From Struthio camelus (lineage: Eukaryota; Chordata; Aves; Struthioniformes; Struthionidae): a stretch of DNA of 64,000 nt. The notes under the pieces were generated by a model, which was given only the letters and a program-made list of their open reading frames with translations, was not told the DNA's origin and did no database searches. Of the stretch, positions 29,521 to 41,345 are shown piece by piece; positions within the stretch are counted from its first letter, which is position 1; each line of letters opens with the position of its first letter. The position numbers and the translations under genes are program-made. The stretch lies in assembly GCF_040807025.1 (NCBI RefSeq), contig NC_090944.1, positions 125,789,738-125,853,737 of the forward strand, in the 5' to 3' direction.

Positions 29521-31049
29521 GGTGACAGACAGCCCCGCGCGTCGGGGCTGCCCTCGCGCCCGGCGGGAGGGTGCGGCGACCCGCCTCGCCGCCTGAGAGG
29601 GGCACGCGGTGCCAGCGGCCGCCGCCGCTGGCCTCGCCCCGCGTCGCAGCTGCCCCGGGGGGGAACCCTAAAAACCAAGCGGCAGCACAGCGCCGGGCGG
29701 GCGGCGGGTAAGCGGGGGCGAGGGGCGTTCCGCCGTCCAGTTCGGAGGTGGGCCAGCGCCGCAAAGCGAGCCAGGTCTCGTTCATCCACGCGTTCACGAG
29801 GCATTCAGTTCTCTGCAGCCCATCCTGCCCGTGTTTTTAAACAGATGCAACACACAATTTTCTCAGGGTGAACAGGCCACTCGGAGCTAACCTAGCAAGG
29901 ATCTGCCTTGAAAACGGCATCTCCGTTCAGCAAAATCAGAGCTGAGCGCACAGCAGCAGGAGGGGACCGCTGGGGTCACGTCTAACTTGGAAACCAACTC
30001 CACGCCTAGGGGGTAATATGGAAAACCTGAGCTCTGGCAAGGAAGAGGCCTCTCGTTCACCATACTGGTACTTTCAAACTGTTTCCAGTTTGAAACGCAG
30101 TTATTAGAAAAGTGACTGTAAGTTTAGCACTCTCATCTTCAGCAGATCCCATTCAGTTATATCAGCTGCCATGTTGTTTCATGAGAAAATTCACTCTTAC
30201 TTTATTTTCTGTTCATGTCAGAAGCTAAATGCCCTATGGGAAACTAACCTGTACTCTACTTTGACTGAATAGTCGCTTGCAATTCTGTTAACTGCATTTC
30301 AACTACAGGGTCCAATTCTGTACTCACACCGACTGGTGCTACCATCAAGGTTGTTTAGGCCTGAGGAGGAGCTGTATTTGATTGGCAAAATCTTTATTAT
30401 CAGTGATGATGCAATGCAGTTCTGAGCAGAGACATCCAAGCTAACTTAAGTATCAGAAGCAGTTTAGCCATGCGAGCCAAGGAAGTCACTTGAGCCTAAT
30501 CAAACCTGCCGAGGAAAAGAGAGTATTATCCTGGGCAGAGCACCCTACTAAAATAGTTATACTGCTTTGGTACTCAACTATACGCAAGGGGCTGTGCTGC
30601 ACAGACTGGTGTAGACATACCCTCTGACCTTAGGGTGAGTTTGAAGAGGTGGCAGGCAGGAAAAAAGCTACAAAGCACTTTAGTTATACTTACAGAAGGA
30701 TTAGCGGATTAATTGATCTATTGGTACTATTCTATGAGAGAGCAGCTGTTCAGCGGACGGCCAGAGAGAGAACTCAAAGCTGTTTAATATCATACAATAG
30801 AATATTTGCAAATATCTTGCAAACTCTCAAAGCCAGGCACCAAAATTAACATTACTTCCCAGCTTAACACACACACACGTTAAAGAGCAGCGGGAAAAGC
30901 TAAAAGCCGGTAGCACTAGTCACCACCTGCAAGAAACTACCCAATTTAGACATTACTACTTTTAGCTTTAATTCTAAAAATGCTCAGATGTGACAAGGAA
31001 GCAACTACGCTGTCGCAGCTACGTAGTTCTGATTACTCCGTGAGTCCCT

Positions 31050-31691
31050 TTCTAGTTAGGAGATGACCCGCCCATCCTCACCAATTCACTGAGGCGCCTC
31101 CTGGCAAGACTGAGCCCGCGCATGACTGCGTAGGGGACAGCGGAAAAGCCGCCCTCCGCTCCCAACAGGCCATTAAGTGCGACATGAGTATGGGCTAGCA
31201 ACCCCAAGGCCCGCGTACCTCGAGCGAGCGCGCCATTTCCTGGCGCGACGCCCGCGGCTGCCGGCCCCACTCCGAGCTCCGCCATTGGCCGCCGTGCCCT
31301 GGAATCCCATGGCGTCACGGGGGGGGGGGGGGGGGGGGGGGAGAAGCGGCCGCCCCGGCGCGGGCTGCTCCCGGTGCTGGCCCCGGCCGCTGCTGCGGGC
31401 TGGGGCGGCGCAGCCCACCGCGCTGCACCGCGCCGCACCGCTCCCTTCCCCTCTCCCGCGTCCAAAACAGTTACCGAGACAGCGGACGGAAGTATCTCTT
31501 GCAAGCCCAACGCGGAGAAAGGGAAAAAGAGGAGATCAAACAAGTCTTTATCTTTCCCCAAGGACTCAACAGCTGCTCTCTGCTCTGCTGCTAATAGCGC
31601 CTATTGAGTTAAAACTTTAAAAAAATAATGCTGCCAGGACTAAGGTGTTCTAATGGTTAATCACATCCGCTGAAGCCAATGAAAATCCCAC
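31050..31691 (+). promoter_or_regulatory. Orphan CpG island with promoter motifs and a downstream splice donor
   Basis: GC- and CpG-rich island with ATTGG (inverted CCAAT) near 31284, a CGTCAC word (CRE-like) at about 31313, and an E2F-like TTTCCTGGCGCG near 31237. It is centred on a 23-base G run. On the plus strand a near-ideal donor, CCCAC|GTAAGTATT, follows at 31691/31692. No known gene starts here in the mammalian order. Possible reading: the first exon of a long non-coding RNA. No protein is recognised in its open frames. Confidence 0.4.
31319..31341. repeat. G23 homopolymer
   Basis: Twenty-three consecutive G in the middle of the orphan CpG island; the longest mononucleotide run I found in the window. 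It is a strong G-quadruplex candidate, and its exact length is vulnerable to sequencing error. Confidence 0.9.
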
Positions 31692-34354
31692 GTAAGTATT
31701 CACAAGGAAAAACTGTTCTAAACTTTTCATCAACTTCTGCCTTCTCATTTCGTCTTTTCTGGTTAATGCCATTAAAAAGCAGGTTCTCCAGGATATGGAC
31801 ATAGGAACACTCCCTCTAACACTTGGGCAGCCCTTTAAACTTTATCACGTTAGACGACAAAGTACTATTTTTGTTCCAATGTGCCAGTGCAGAAACAGAT
31901 GAGCCAATATTACAATGACTCCAAACACTCTTCACTTGCAGAGACCAGTGTCAGGCGTTTGCTCCTCCTTTCTGAAGGCCTTTATCATAGATACTACACC
32001 CCAATGTCTGTTAAGAGACCACGAAGATGTCTAACCTAATAAGATTCCACGGGTTGAACTGACAATAACATGCCACAGACTACTACAGTATTTCATCCTC
32101 AACTAAGGTAACCACTGCCACTACTAACGTGTCCAAATTGCTTCAGAAAATTAAATTAGGAGGGAAAACAGCTGGTCCAGATTGGAGCCAAAGACGGCTG
32201 AAGTGACACTGGACAGAAAAGAGAAACAGTCAAATGGAGAGTTGTCTGAAACGTTTTTGCACCGTTCACAAGAAATGCACAGCCCCCGTCCAGCAAAGAA
32301 AGTCACGCTTTCAGAGCACATGTTAATTTTGGCTGTCCAAGTAGCACAAATTTTCCAGAATACCATCCTTCACCTTTACCTTATTGGGAAACTTTCTCAT
32401 CTTGCCGAGGAGCCCCTGGACACAGTAAGACACGTATTTGTCACAACAGGCTGGATGAATTGTAACTCGTTGTATCAAGCTGAAAATACTCTTTCAGAAC
32501 TGTATCTGAAGGCCACACTATCCCTAGTAATACTTCCAGCAAAAGCTTCAAGCTCAAGTCCTTCCAATAGCTCCAAGTCAGCTTCAAATGCCAGTATAAG
32601 GTTTTGGCCCTAACTGGCAAAGCAGCTTACAGATCAACCCCAGGAACATTAAAGACAGTGCGAGTTTCCACAAACAGCTGCAGCAGCTGCTTTTCCTTTG
32701 CAACGGCACAGATTACAAGCCCCAAAACAAAATACGGCAGAGCAGAAGATGAAGTGTGCCTTTTTGAGGTTATCTGGCCAAAGGAGAACAAGCGAATCCA
32801 GAGTATGATCATTACTAAGTAACACTGCAGATATCTTTCAAAAACACGTGAAAAAGATTTTCCACTACAAGAGGCATTCACAATTTGCTATATTGCCAGG
32901 CAATTTCTTCCGTGATTAAATAAGTTTTTCTTCCCTGTCCCCCCCTTCCCAATAGCACAAACCAAAAATCCAAACCACTCAGTAGTTCCAACTCTTTTAA
33001 TAAAGAGAGAAAACTCCCCTCCTATTACCCAGGAGAAGTTAGGGTTGCTATTAATGTTATGCAAAAGACACTCAGATATCAGTGAGGGCAGAAGTATAAA
33101 AGACTAGCTTTATTTATCTACAACACACTCAGCTCGACTCAGATTTCCACACATCTCCTCCCACACCCAATTCTCCCTTCCCGTTCTCCTTCAGATCTGT
33201 CTCTTTCCTCTTGCTCCTCAAACCTCCAAGCACCTTTTCTACTCACCTTTTGCGTCCTCACTCCTATTCCTTGTCTCAGCTCTAAGCTTGTTGACCATCT
33301 TATGATTTCATATTCCCTACACATCCTCCTTAATGTAATGCATTTGCCGCTTCACTTTTTTTCTCACCTTGTCCCTATCCCGTCCTTCCATCCTATTGAT
33401 TTTCATGCCAAACCATTCCCCTCTTTGCTTAGCTTTTCGTCCAGTCCCAGTCTTTCCCCATACTTGCTGTGTTTCCTGTTTCCTTCCGCAGCTCCCAAAC
33501 TTGACAGCCTTTCCTGGCCAATTCCAATCCTCATCCTTAAATTCCAGTCCCGTGTTCCTTCGTCCCAGCTCCAGTCCCGGCTCGCCTCCCATCCGGTTTC
33601 TGTGGTTGCAGCAGCTGTACACTTCTGAGTTGTCCTAGAAATTTAAGTAAAATATAAGTACAAAACCCTAGAAAGTTTTTGAACGTATCTTCCTCTTACT
33701 ATATATTTTGGCACAATGAACACTTCTGTAAACCTAACTTTATATTAACAGTACATTTTGATAGGGGGTTAATTTGTTTTCCTAAATAATCATCTAGATA
33801 AGAGATATAAACACACTGTTGCCAGTGTTTTTACCAGGAAGTTACTCAGTGGAGAAATCATTGGCACTTATGAAGGAAAGTACAAATTTAAAATTTCAAA
33901 ATGAGTAACAATAATTTTGTCTCTGTGTAAACAATTTTATTATGCTTTGAAATGTTCTATGTCATGAACTTGTAAACTACAGACCATACAGCATGGTAAT
34001 AATGGCAATAGTGCAAAGTTCTTTGGTACGTTGAATCATCTACTATACCAGACAGTGCACGTATCTATAATTTGCACTATTTATACTCTCTTCAATACAG
34101 ACGCAAAAAATACACAGGGCAAAACTAGCAGGTGTAAAGCAGGTGTATCTAATTTGCACCTACTGGAAATACAGATAAGAAGCTGCATAACAGCAGAATG
34201 TACTGCTTGTTCTCTCATTTTCTTCTGTTTTCATTGGGTCTTTGAATCATGGATTTTGCCTTTCACTGTTCTCTAAAATACTTCCCATATATTAGACAAT
34301 TCAGCCCTGCTATTTAAAGAAAGCATTTAAACACACACATACTTTTAAGTACCT

Positions 34355-34440
34355 CCTTAAGCCCCATTGACTTCAAGGGAAGATAAATGCACTTAAATTT
34401 ACACCCATGCTCAAGTGTCTTCCTGAAGACTGAACACTGA
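34355..34440. repeat. Degenerate amniote interspersed repeat
   Basis: Contains GCCCCATTGACTTCAAGGGA followed by TAAATGCACTTAAATTTACACCCATGCTCAAGTG-type sequence. This resembles the old reptile/bird dispersed repeats built around 'CATTGACTTCAATGGGA' and 'AAGCACATGCTTAAGTGCTTT'. Recognised by eye only, family not assigned. Confidence 0.4.
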
Positions 34441-34896
34441 GGAAGGTCCTGCTCTACAAATAATAAAGAATGAATACATGGACCACATTAAGATTTCCTT
34501 GGACTTCCTGGCTTCTTTAGGAAAGCTTAAAAGAGACAGCTACTTTAAAATGCAGAATTTTCAGTCTTACGATTTCTTTCCACTCACTGAGCAGAGTGAA
34601 ACGTGCAGAGGTTTCCCGTGGAGACGAGCTGAATTTTTCTAATATCTCACAACCCAAAAACAGTAAATCTGATTTTTTTTTCAACTTTTTTTGGATTTAT
34701 CTTATTTCACTGAGACCAAGAATAAAAAGTTTCTTCCAAAAGGAATTTCAAGGACAAAGTCCCAAGAGAGCTGAGATAGCACAGATTCAGGACTCCTGGA
34801 TTTTGTTTCCCTTTTTGAATTATCACTAATTTTTAGGAGGTTCCACGAGCATGACTCAGCCTCCACCTTTGCGGTCCCTCTCCTGCAAAGACTTAC

Positions 34897-35060
34897 CAAG
34901 TGCATTGTTTCACTGAGTATAGGCCTACTTATATATACAGTTTCCTGCCTCTAATATCCTGTGTATCATCCAGGATTCTCTTCTTATAATCTAATTTGTA
35001 TTGCCTATTATTAACATACATGCGCTGCTGGAAATCAGCTCCCATCCTTCTAATGAGGTC
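34897..35060 (-). other. Candidate unassigned internal exon
   Basis: On the minus strand a strong acceptor (TTTCATGTTCTGCAG| at 35061) and a strong donor (CTTG|GTAAGT at 34897/34896) define a 164-nt exon. From the acceptor a frame stays open for 43 codons and stops at 34929-34931. The peptide begins DLIRRMGADFQQRMYVNN and is unusually rich in charged residues. I do not recognise the family. The LIRRMGADF part looks faintly like a BH3 motif but lacks the normal aspartate after the glycine, so I do not call it. It may be a non-coding exon. Confidence 0.25.
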
Positions 35061-35309
35061 CTGCAGAACATGAAAGAGTATAACATTACACAAAACAGCG
35101 CTAGTTCTTTCTTTTCTATGGTCTAGTGAGTTTCCTCTGGAGGAAAAAGCATCACACAGAAAAACTGTAAGACCACCCAATAATAACATCCCTATATTAC
35201 ATTCCTACTCCTACCTTGTTTGCCTATTTTATGTATGGGTATGTAATATCCTTTTACATACCCTTAATATCATAAAACCCTTAAAAATCAAGTCCATTCC
35301 CTTTTAAAG

Positions 35310-35384
35310 ACTAGAGGTTAAACTGAGGTTTAACTAGCGGTTAAACTACAGGTTTAACTACAGGTTTAACTAGAGGTTAAGTCT
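35310..35384. repeat. 12-13-bp minisatellite
   Basis: Five to six tandem units of a GAGGTTTAACTA-type repeat (variants GCGGTTAAACTA, CAGGTTTAACTA). Since AGGTTAAACT and AGTTTAACCT are reverse complements, units can also pair as short hairpins. Confidence 0.8.
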
Positions 35385-37734
35385 TTAACTGCCTGATGTA
35401 TAGCTAACAACAGAGTTCCAGGTATGTAAGATGAATTGTAACTCCAACCGTTGTCTCCATTTTTACTTACCAGCTTTGAAAGGCTTGTACACAACAGTTC
35501 ATTATCTTAAGGTGGAAACAAGACTTGGAATATAATTAAACCAAAGCAGCAGTATTCCTAAAAATCCTAAATAGAAACCTGAGTCACTTTTTAAACAGCT
35601 GTACTTTGTTTTATATTATGTTTTAGTTTTGTATGGCTCGCAGGCTTACTCGTACATAATTGTATTCTCACTTGTTTCAATGTATGGGATGATAAAGGAC
35701 AGTGATACAAATAAAAATAGCACTACATATTTACACAGCCATGGACCTACCCTTGTCGAAAGAATTTCCATTTCTTACTGACTTCTCTGAGCTTACATCT
35801 TTTCTTCTTCCTTCTCTCAGCATAGCGCATGCTATTTTTCTTAAACAGACAATATCACTTCACAATGCATTAGGGGCTTAACTGAAATAGAAATGGAGTC
35901 CTAGGAAGAGATACAGAATAGCGTACAACAGATAATTGTGAGGTTACTGTACAGCCTGGCCAAAGATTAGAAATTATGTGATATGGCAAAGAGTACGATC
36001 AAATACGTAGGAAACAAGGTAAGGCTGTCTTCCACTGCCCCAAATGGCCACTTAATCTTCTACTCATTTTACTTGCCATAACATATTTCAGAGATATGCT
36101 GTTAACGTGAATTATAGAAATACATCTAGGACCCTGTGTGAAAGGACTGATGGACAAGTAAACAGAAAAAGGGGGTTACCCTCTGTAAGATTTTGAAATT
36201 TACCATACCTGGTTGAGTTAGTTTGTACTGCTAAACACATTTAACGTGGGCTTTTGCAAGGTTTTCTGCCATATAAGGAAGAGCAATTATTCTGGAAAAC
36301 ATTACTTCCTCAAGTTACAGCACCACAAAATTATTAAACTCATTTTAGCTCTCCTGGTCCTTCACACATGACTAAGTTATCGTAACAACCTTTTCCATCT
36401 TTTTGAAACACTGGAAGGAACTGGGTAGCCCACGGGCTTCATCCTAATAGAGACTACTGTAAATTCTTTTATTTCCTAGTACTTCTGTGTTGATAGATTC
36501 ATTAAAGCTGCCAAGCAGAAACAACCAGGACAAACTCTAATTGGTTGCCAAACAAGATCCCTACTACTACAATGATTTATTTTGAGCTCCAGTTCTAGCA
36601 GAATTGCAGCAGGCTGATTTGCCCCAAGATTCACACGCACTGGCAAATAAACCCCCGAAGGCTTGCATTAGGGAAGAAGAAAAAAGGGCTTACTGTTTTC
36701 CACCCGTTAGGCTCACATTGGCCTCATTTTGCAGTGCTGTTCTTGTAAAGGATGTCTTCTTTTGCACTGATGCTGTACCTAGCCCATGCTGACACCGCCT
36801 TGAAAGGCTCTTTCTGAGAGCTACTGTATTTGAGAGAACTAAAACAGTCGTATTATTTATTTCATTTCTTTGCTCAGTGGGGTAATCTCAGGAGATATGA
36901 ATCTTTTCTTCATGAAGGCCCTGGGGATAGCAGGCAGAGTGAAACTCAGCCGTACTGTAGCACAATGCAAACAGCAGAGATCACAATGCTTACGCTCAAA
37001 CAACAAACAGCAGGCCAAAACAATCAAGTATGATCTCAAACATCGTAACTTATTTGGAACAGCAATATTCTGTAGATTTGCTATTTTCAAAATCGGTTTG
37101 CTTCTTCATTGAAGAGTGAGATTGTCTTGAAATAGCATTGATGCTTCACAAGCCTAATTTCGGAAAGTCAGCTGAGGCAGGTTCTCAGAAACGAAATTAC
37201 ATTATTCTGAGGTCTGACCCTAATACAGTTGTGAGGTGTTCTGCCACATCCCCTCTCTCCTAAAAAGTACTCCCAAATCTCTAAATCCACTTTCAGGAAA
37301 ACCAGTCTCCTGAGAGACAGCAGAAAAGGGAAAGAGAAGATGGAGTGGCAGACAGTGTATTTTAAAATGACAGCAAAGAACGCTTAATTAAGTTCTTTTC
37401 AGTCTGATGAGGCTACAGAGTTTGGGTGTTTTTTTATAGAAATGAAAGCTTCCTTTTTCCTCACATTCTTTGTAAATCACATGCTTGTAGATTGTACACT
37501 ACTGTGCCACATTTTTAGTTCATTTTTCTTCATTTCTCCTCCTCAAATACATATCTCATGAGGCATCGCAGTGTGAAAACTGCAATTGCTTTTAAGATTA
37601 GTGCTTCATACTAGCGCTGCTCACGCTCTCCTACATGGGCATACGTACACACACGCTACAGAGTTTGTTAATGCTTAGAGACTTAGATCTGATATTATTC
37701 AAGTTCAAGCCTTCCAAAGAATAACTAACTTGCC

Positions 37735-37830
37735 CTGATCACACACTGCTGAGTATCCTCAATTGCAGCTGAGAATAAAAGGATTTGCAGGTATTCTGAA
37801 AATCAGGCCTAGTATACCTGAATTTGGGTA
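37735..37830. repeat. Degenerate amniote interspersed repeat
   Basis: The phrase order 'CAATTGCAGCTGAGAATAAA...GGATTTGCAGGTATTCTGAAAATCAGGCC' parallels the dispersed reptile/bird repeat that ends 'CTCAGCACCTCTGAAAATCAGGCCC'. Diverged; judged by eye. Confidence 0.35.
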
Positions 37831-37886
37831 CCCCAAAAGAGAGACTGCTTTAAAAAAATGCTTTAAAAATGCCCATATACCTGCTT

Positions 37887-37966
37887 TCACATCAGGTCAG
37901 AAGAAGTCAGTGTTAGACTGACTAGTTAGCCCAGCCAGGTCACATCAGGAAGAAGTCAGTGTTAGA
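37887..37966. repeat. Local direct duplication
   Basis: A 31-nt segment (37887-37917) recurs at 37940-37966 with a 4-nt deletion (TCAG). Both contain GAAGAAGTCAGTGTTAGA. The copies are 53 bp apart. Confidence 0.8.
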
Positions 37967-40059
37967 GGCAGAATTAGAAGGTCCTGGCTCCTAGACAGGC
38001 TCTGACCACACATCTCTTCTCACAGACACGTGAGCCGGAAGTAGGGATGCAAAGGAATGATGTAGCAATACGCAGTTCCTCTTGATCAAACTGTGCCTGC
38101 TAAGCCTTGTTCTCTTTGAGGGCACTGCAGAGCTACTTGAAAGAGTCCAACGTTCTTTCGTGCACGAGAAGAATCTGTCAGACAACACCAGACCTCCTAC
38201 CTGACTTGGTGTATCTTAGCCCATTGCCGACAATATTCCCTTTTAAGTTTTACAGCAGGTTTTGGGAGTTTTAGTAAAAGCCCCAGATTCCTGCAGACAG
38301 ATGATAACATCAACATTTCCTCTTTTGTTTTTGAATTCTAAAGAAAACGTCAGGCAGTTGTGCTTGCAGGGACAAATCTGATCCCCTAACAGTTCAAAAT
38401 CCATCGAAACATGCAAACACGGAACAGCAGGTAAACGAGAACTGCAAAATTTATCATATGTTGACATTGCATGATTTCAGCAAATCTTATGTTCTGTGGG
38501 GACTGGCTCCAATTTTGGTACATTAAGTCCTGGCAATACTACCTAACGCGTTGAAGTGATTTGTTAAAATGCATGCCACAATCTAGGCAACTAGAGTGGA
38601 GTCCATCAACTGGGTTTACCATGGACTGTGACTGCTGAGCACAGAGCGCAGGTCTCAAGACAGAGCCAGAGAAGAAGCACCATTTGAAACCTTAGTAACA
38701 AAGGACTCCTCTCCAGCAAGGAGAGGTTGCCAACTTATCTCCTTTGGGCTACATGGTTCTCAAGCACAGTTCCCATCCTGGGACTGTGTCCCACATCCAA
38801 CAGCGGGGCTGTGCTTACATGTGATAAAACCTCCCTGTGAGAGGGAGTAATTCAGCAGATGCTACTGAAGTTGACGTTACACACTTCGTTGTACCTTGAA
38901 GTTACACCCTTCTGCCTACCCCTGACCCACAACGGACGGCTAGCATTCCTGGGAGCCGCTGTCACTTCCCACTGCAAGCACCACACAGCTCCCGTCTCCC
39001 GCAGTTCACCGAAGTATTAGCTAGCTGCCTGGCAGCGCTAGATTTTGGTATGGGGCTCAGACGGCCAGGAAGGTTAGCCACTCCTCATCCGCAATATTCA
39101 GGATTCTTGGCTACGAGACCAACAAGATCACTTGTAGAGTCTTTACAGATAAAGGGGCATCTGTACTGTTGTACAGTGAACACACTTCTGTGCCATGCCC
39201 ACTTCTGTAGACCTGAGACATGGGTCTAGGGGCATGAAGGGCTTCTCCTGAAAAACTGTTCCTGCAACTTCCTCCTCGAAAAGGACAACGGGGAAAAAAA
39301 TGACCTGCATCAACAAGCTTTTTCAGTAGTAACTTTTACACACTGGCAAGACTTCTTCATAGCCTTGCTTTGTGAATCTAGCAGTTCTGACATATTCTGA
39401 TATCAACATCACTCCTAGGCCACAGCCCAAGTCAGACAGGAACACGAAGGAGCAGATGCACAGCTGTATTACTGTCGTGTTGCTAATACTCTAATAGAAC
39501 CATGTGAGGACGTGATTTTTCCAGGCCTCATATACATATGACTTAAGAAAGACCCTCAAGCGGCATGATGCTATATTACAAATTCCTCATAGATGACACA
39601 TAATTACCTCCCTTTTGGAAAGGATTAGAAGAAACACTAGAAGGGAGCCCACAATACACCAGTGACATTCCTTAAACACCATACTAACAATTTAATTTCA
39701 AATGCAGAGCGCAAAAAGATGTTTTTATAAACAAAATGGCAAACGATGCCTATAATGTCATAAGGTCGGTATTCTCCAGATTTCAATTTATCATGTAAAA
39801 ACAAGCAAGGAAGGAAAAACAAGCATTTTCCTCCAAAAATATTTTTGTTTCTTTAAGAAATCAACAAACAAAAAACCTGTGCCCATTGCTATTCATTTGC
39901 AGGTCCCCCTTAAGCTAGAAGAATATTGTCTAAGCAAGGAAATAAATGTTACTGTTTCAAGAATGTTGTCTAAATATAAATGGGGCTTATGATGATCCAG
40001 TTGAAGGGAAGCCATGCTAAATTCCGCATCCAAAGAATGAGTTCTCTCTACACTATAGA

Positions 40060-40145
40060 CTGGATCCTTAACTTAGACTTTTCTTCTTTAAGTCAATAGA
40101 GCTTTGACCATTTACACCAGCTGAGGATCTGACTCATAACATTTT
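40060..40145. repeat. Degenerate amniote interspersed repeat
   Basis: Contains AAGTCAATAGAGCTTTGACC then TTTACACCAGCTGAGGATCT. These match the known dispersed pattern 'AAGTCAATGGAGTTAC...TTTACACCAGCTGAGGATCTGGCCC' of bird, turtle and crocodile genomes. This is the clearest of the set in this interval. Confidence 0.5.
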
Positions 40146-41155
40146 ATCACGGGATGAACCAATCAGTGGTATGGTCTGCTTTAAACAGGATTTACGAACA
40201 CCCGCAATGTGCCGTGACCAGTAACACTGACTGCTAACTGTGACCTCTGCTGAACATAACTCAAAACGAGGCTGTACCTGCTGGAGGAAGTCTGCTTTAA
40301 ACTTTTGTCGTTTTAGGCCTGCCCTCTGTGCTCTCCTTTCCTTTTCTTGCTGTCCTCCTTTTCTGCTTTAGCTTCCTTGTAGTCTCTCCCCAGGTAAACC
40401 AAAAGCAAGCAGATATGGGTGGGGTACTGTAATTTGGGAGCTCCTCCCAACTACCGGAAAAGCAACTTCAGTTTTAGTTAGGAACATTTCCAAATCAAGT
40501 TTCATCTCAGTTGAAAAACAATGACGATACCTGGTCTTTTTTCTTTCCTTTGGCTGATCACTTCAAGAACAGTACAACTTGTTTTGGTGTGGGAGCTTCA
40601 TGTTATTGCAAACTGTGTCACGATTGGATGAAAATCTCACATTGCAAGGGCATGCGACGCTCACTCTCTCCTATTTCTCAAAAACTTTTAAGGCATAGGG
40701 ATCTGAGAGATAACAGAAATACATTGTACATGGTATACATCTCATACCATATGTTCACTCTTAGCCTTGGATTTTTGCAGTGTTGCCAAACGTTCAGATG
40801 CCAATTAAGAAACTAAAATCCTGTCCTTATACAGAGATTAAGTAATTCAGCACAGTGTCTCTGCAGGCTATAATTAAAAGCAGTGAGCTTCATTATAGGG
40901 AGAGGAGAAGTAAAGAGGCAGAGACTTGGTTTTATACTGCTTCTCTATAAAATTTACTCTATGCTACAACTAACCCATTCGCTGCTCTCCAGCCATAGTC
41001 AGTTTAAATTAATCAGAAGAGCCAAACCTAAGCACTAAGAAGACTAGCATATAAGAGGAAACCCAAAGTTAAGGAAATCCTAGAACCTGACTAGCAGAGA
41101 AGTATTAACTTCTGGGTATTACTTAGGTGTCTAATTAAGCAGTTCACTTCAAAAT

Positions 41156-41345
41156 ATTGTTGCCAGATGTCACTGTTATTAACAATACGAGCAATGCTGA
41201 TGGTGATAATATCTATGTTGAAAACAAAGGGACCTTAGTTCCTCATATTCAGTATATGCAGAGAGCAGTAGATGTTCCTTCCCTGAAAGAGCTTAAGGTT
41301 TACGCATCCTTTGAGAGGATGGAGACAAAGATATTACACATGAAA
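41156..41345. repeat. Degenerate amniote interspersed repeat
   Basis: The sequence around TTCCCTGAAAGAGCTTAAGG, then a purine-rich GGATGGAGACAAAGATATTA part, matches the 'GTCCCTGCCCCGAAGAGCTTACAATCTAA...' type of old dispersed repeat, with a preceding TTATTAACAATA-type leader. It carries a 64-codon open frame from 41157 that I take as chance. Confidence 0.4.

Noticed and set aside
28627-29871. 414-codon open frame on the plus strand over the H3-3A promoter
   Set aside because: It lies across the H3-3A exon 1 and promoter CpG island. The translation is Arg/Pro/Ala/Gly low-complexity and overlaps other long frames on both strands, as GC-rich DNA gives. No domain or splice evidence.
31052-31561. 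169-codon minus-strand frame in the orphan CpG island
   Set aside because: GC-rich shadow that passes through the G23 run (giving poly-Pro). No recognisable domain.
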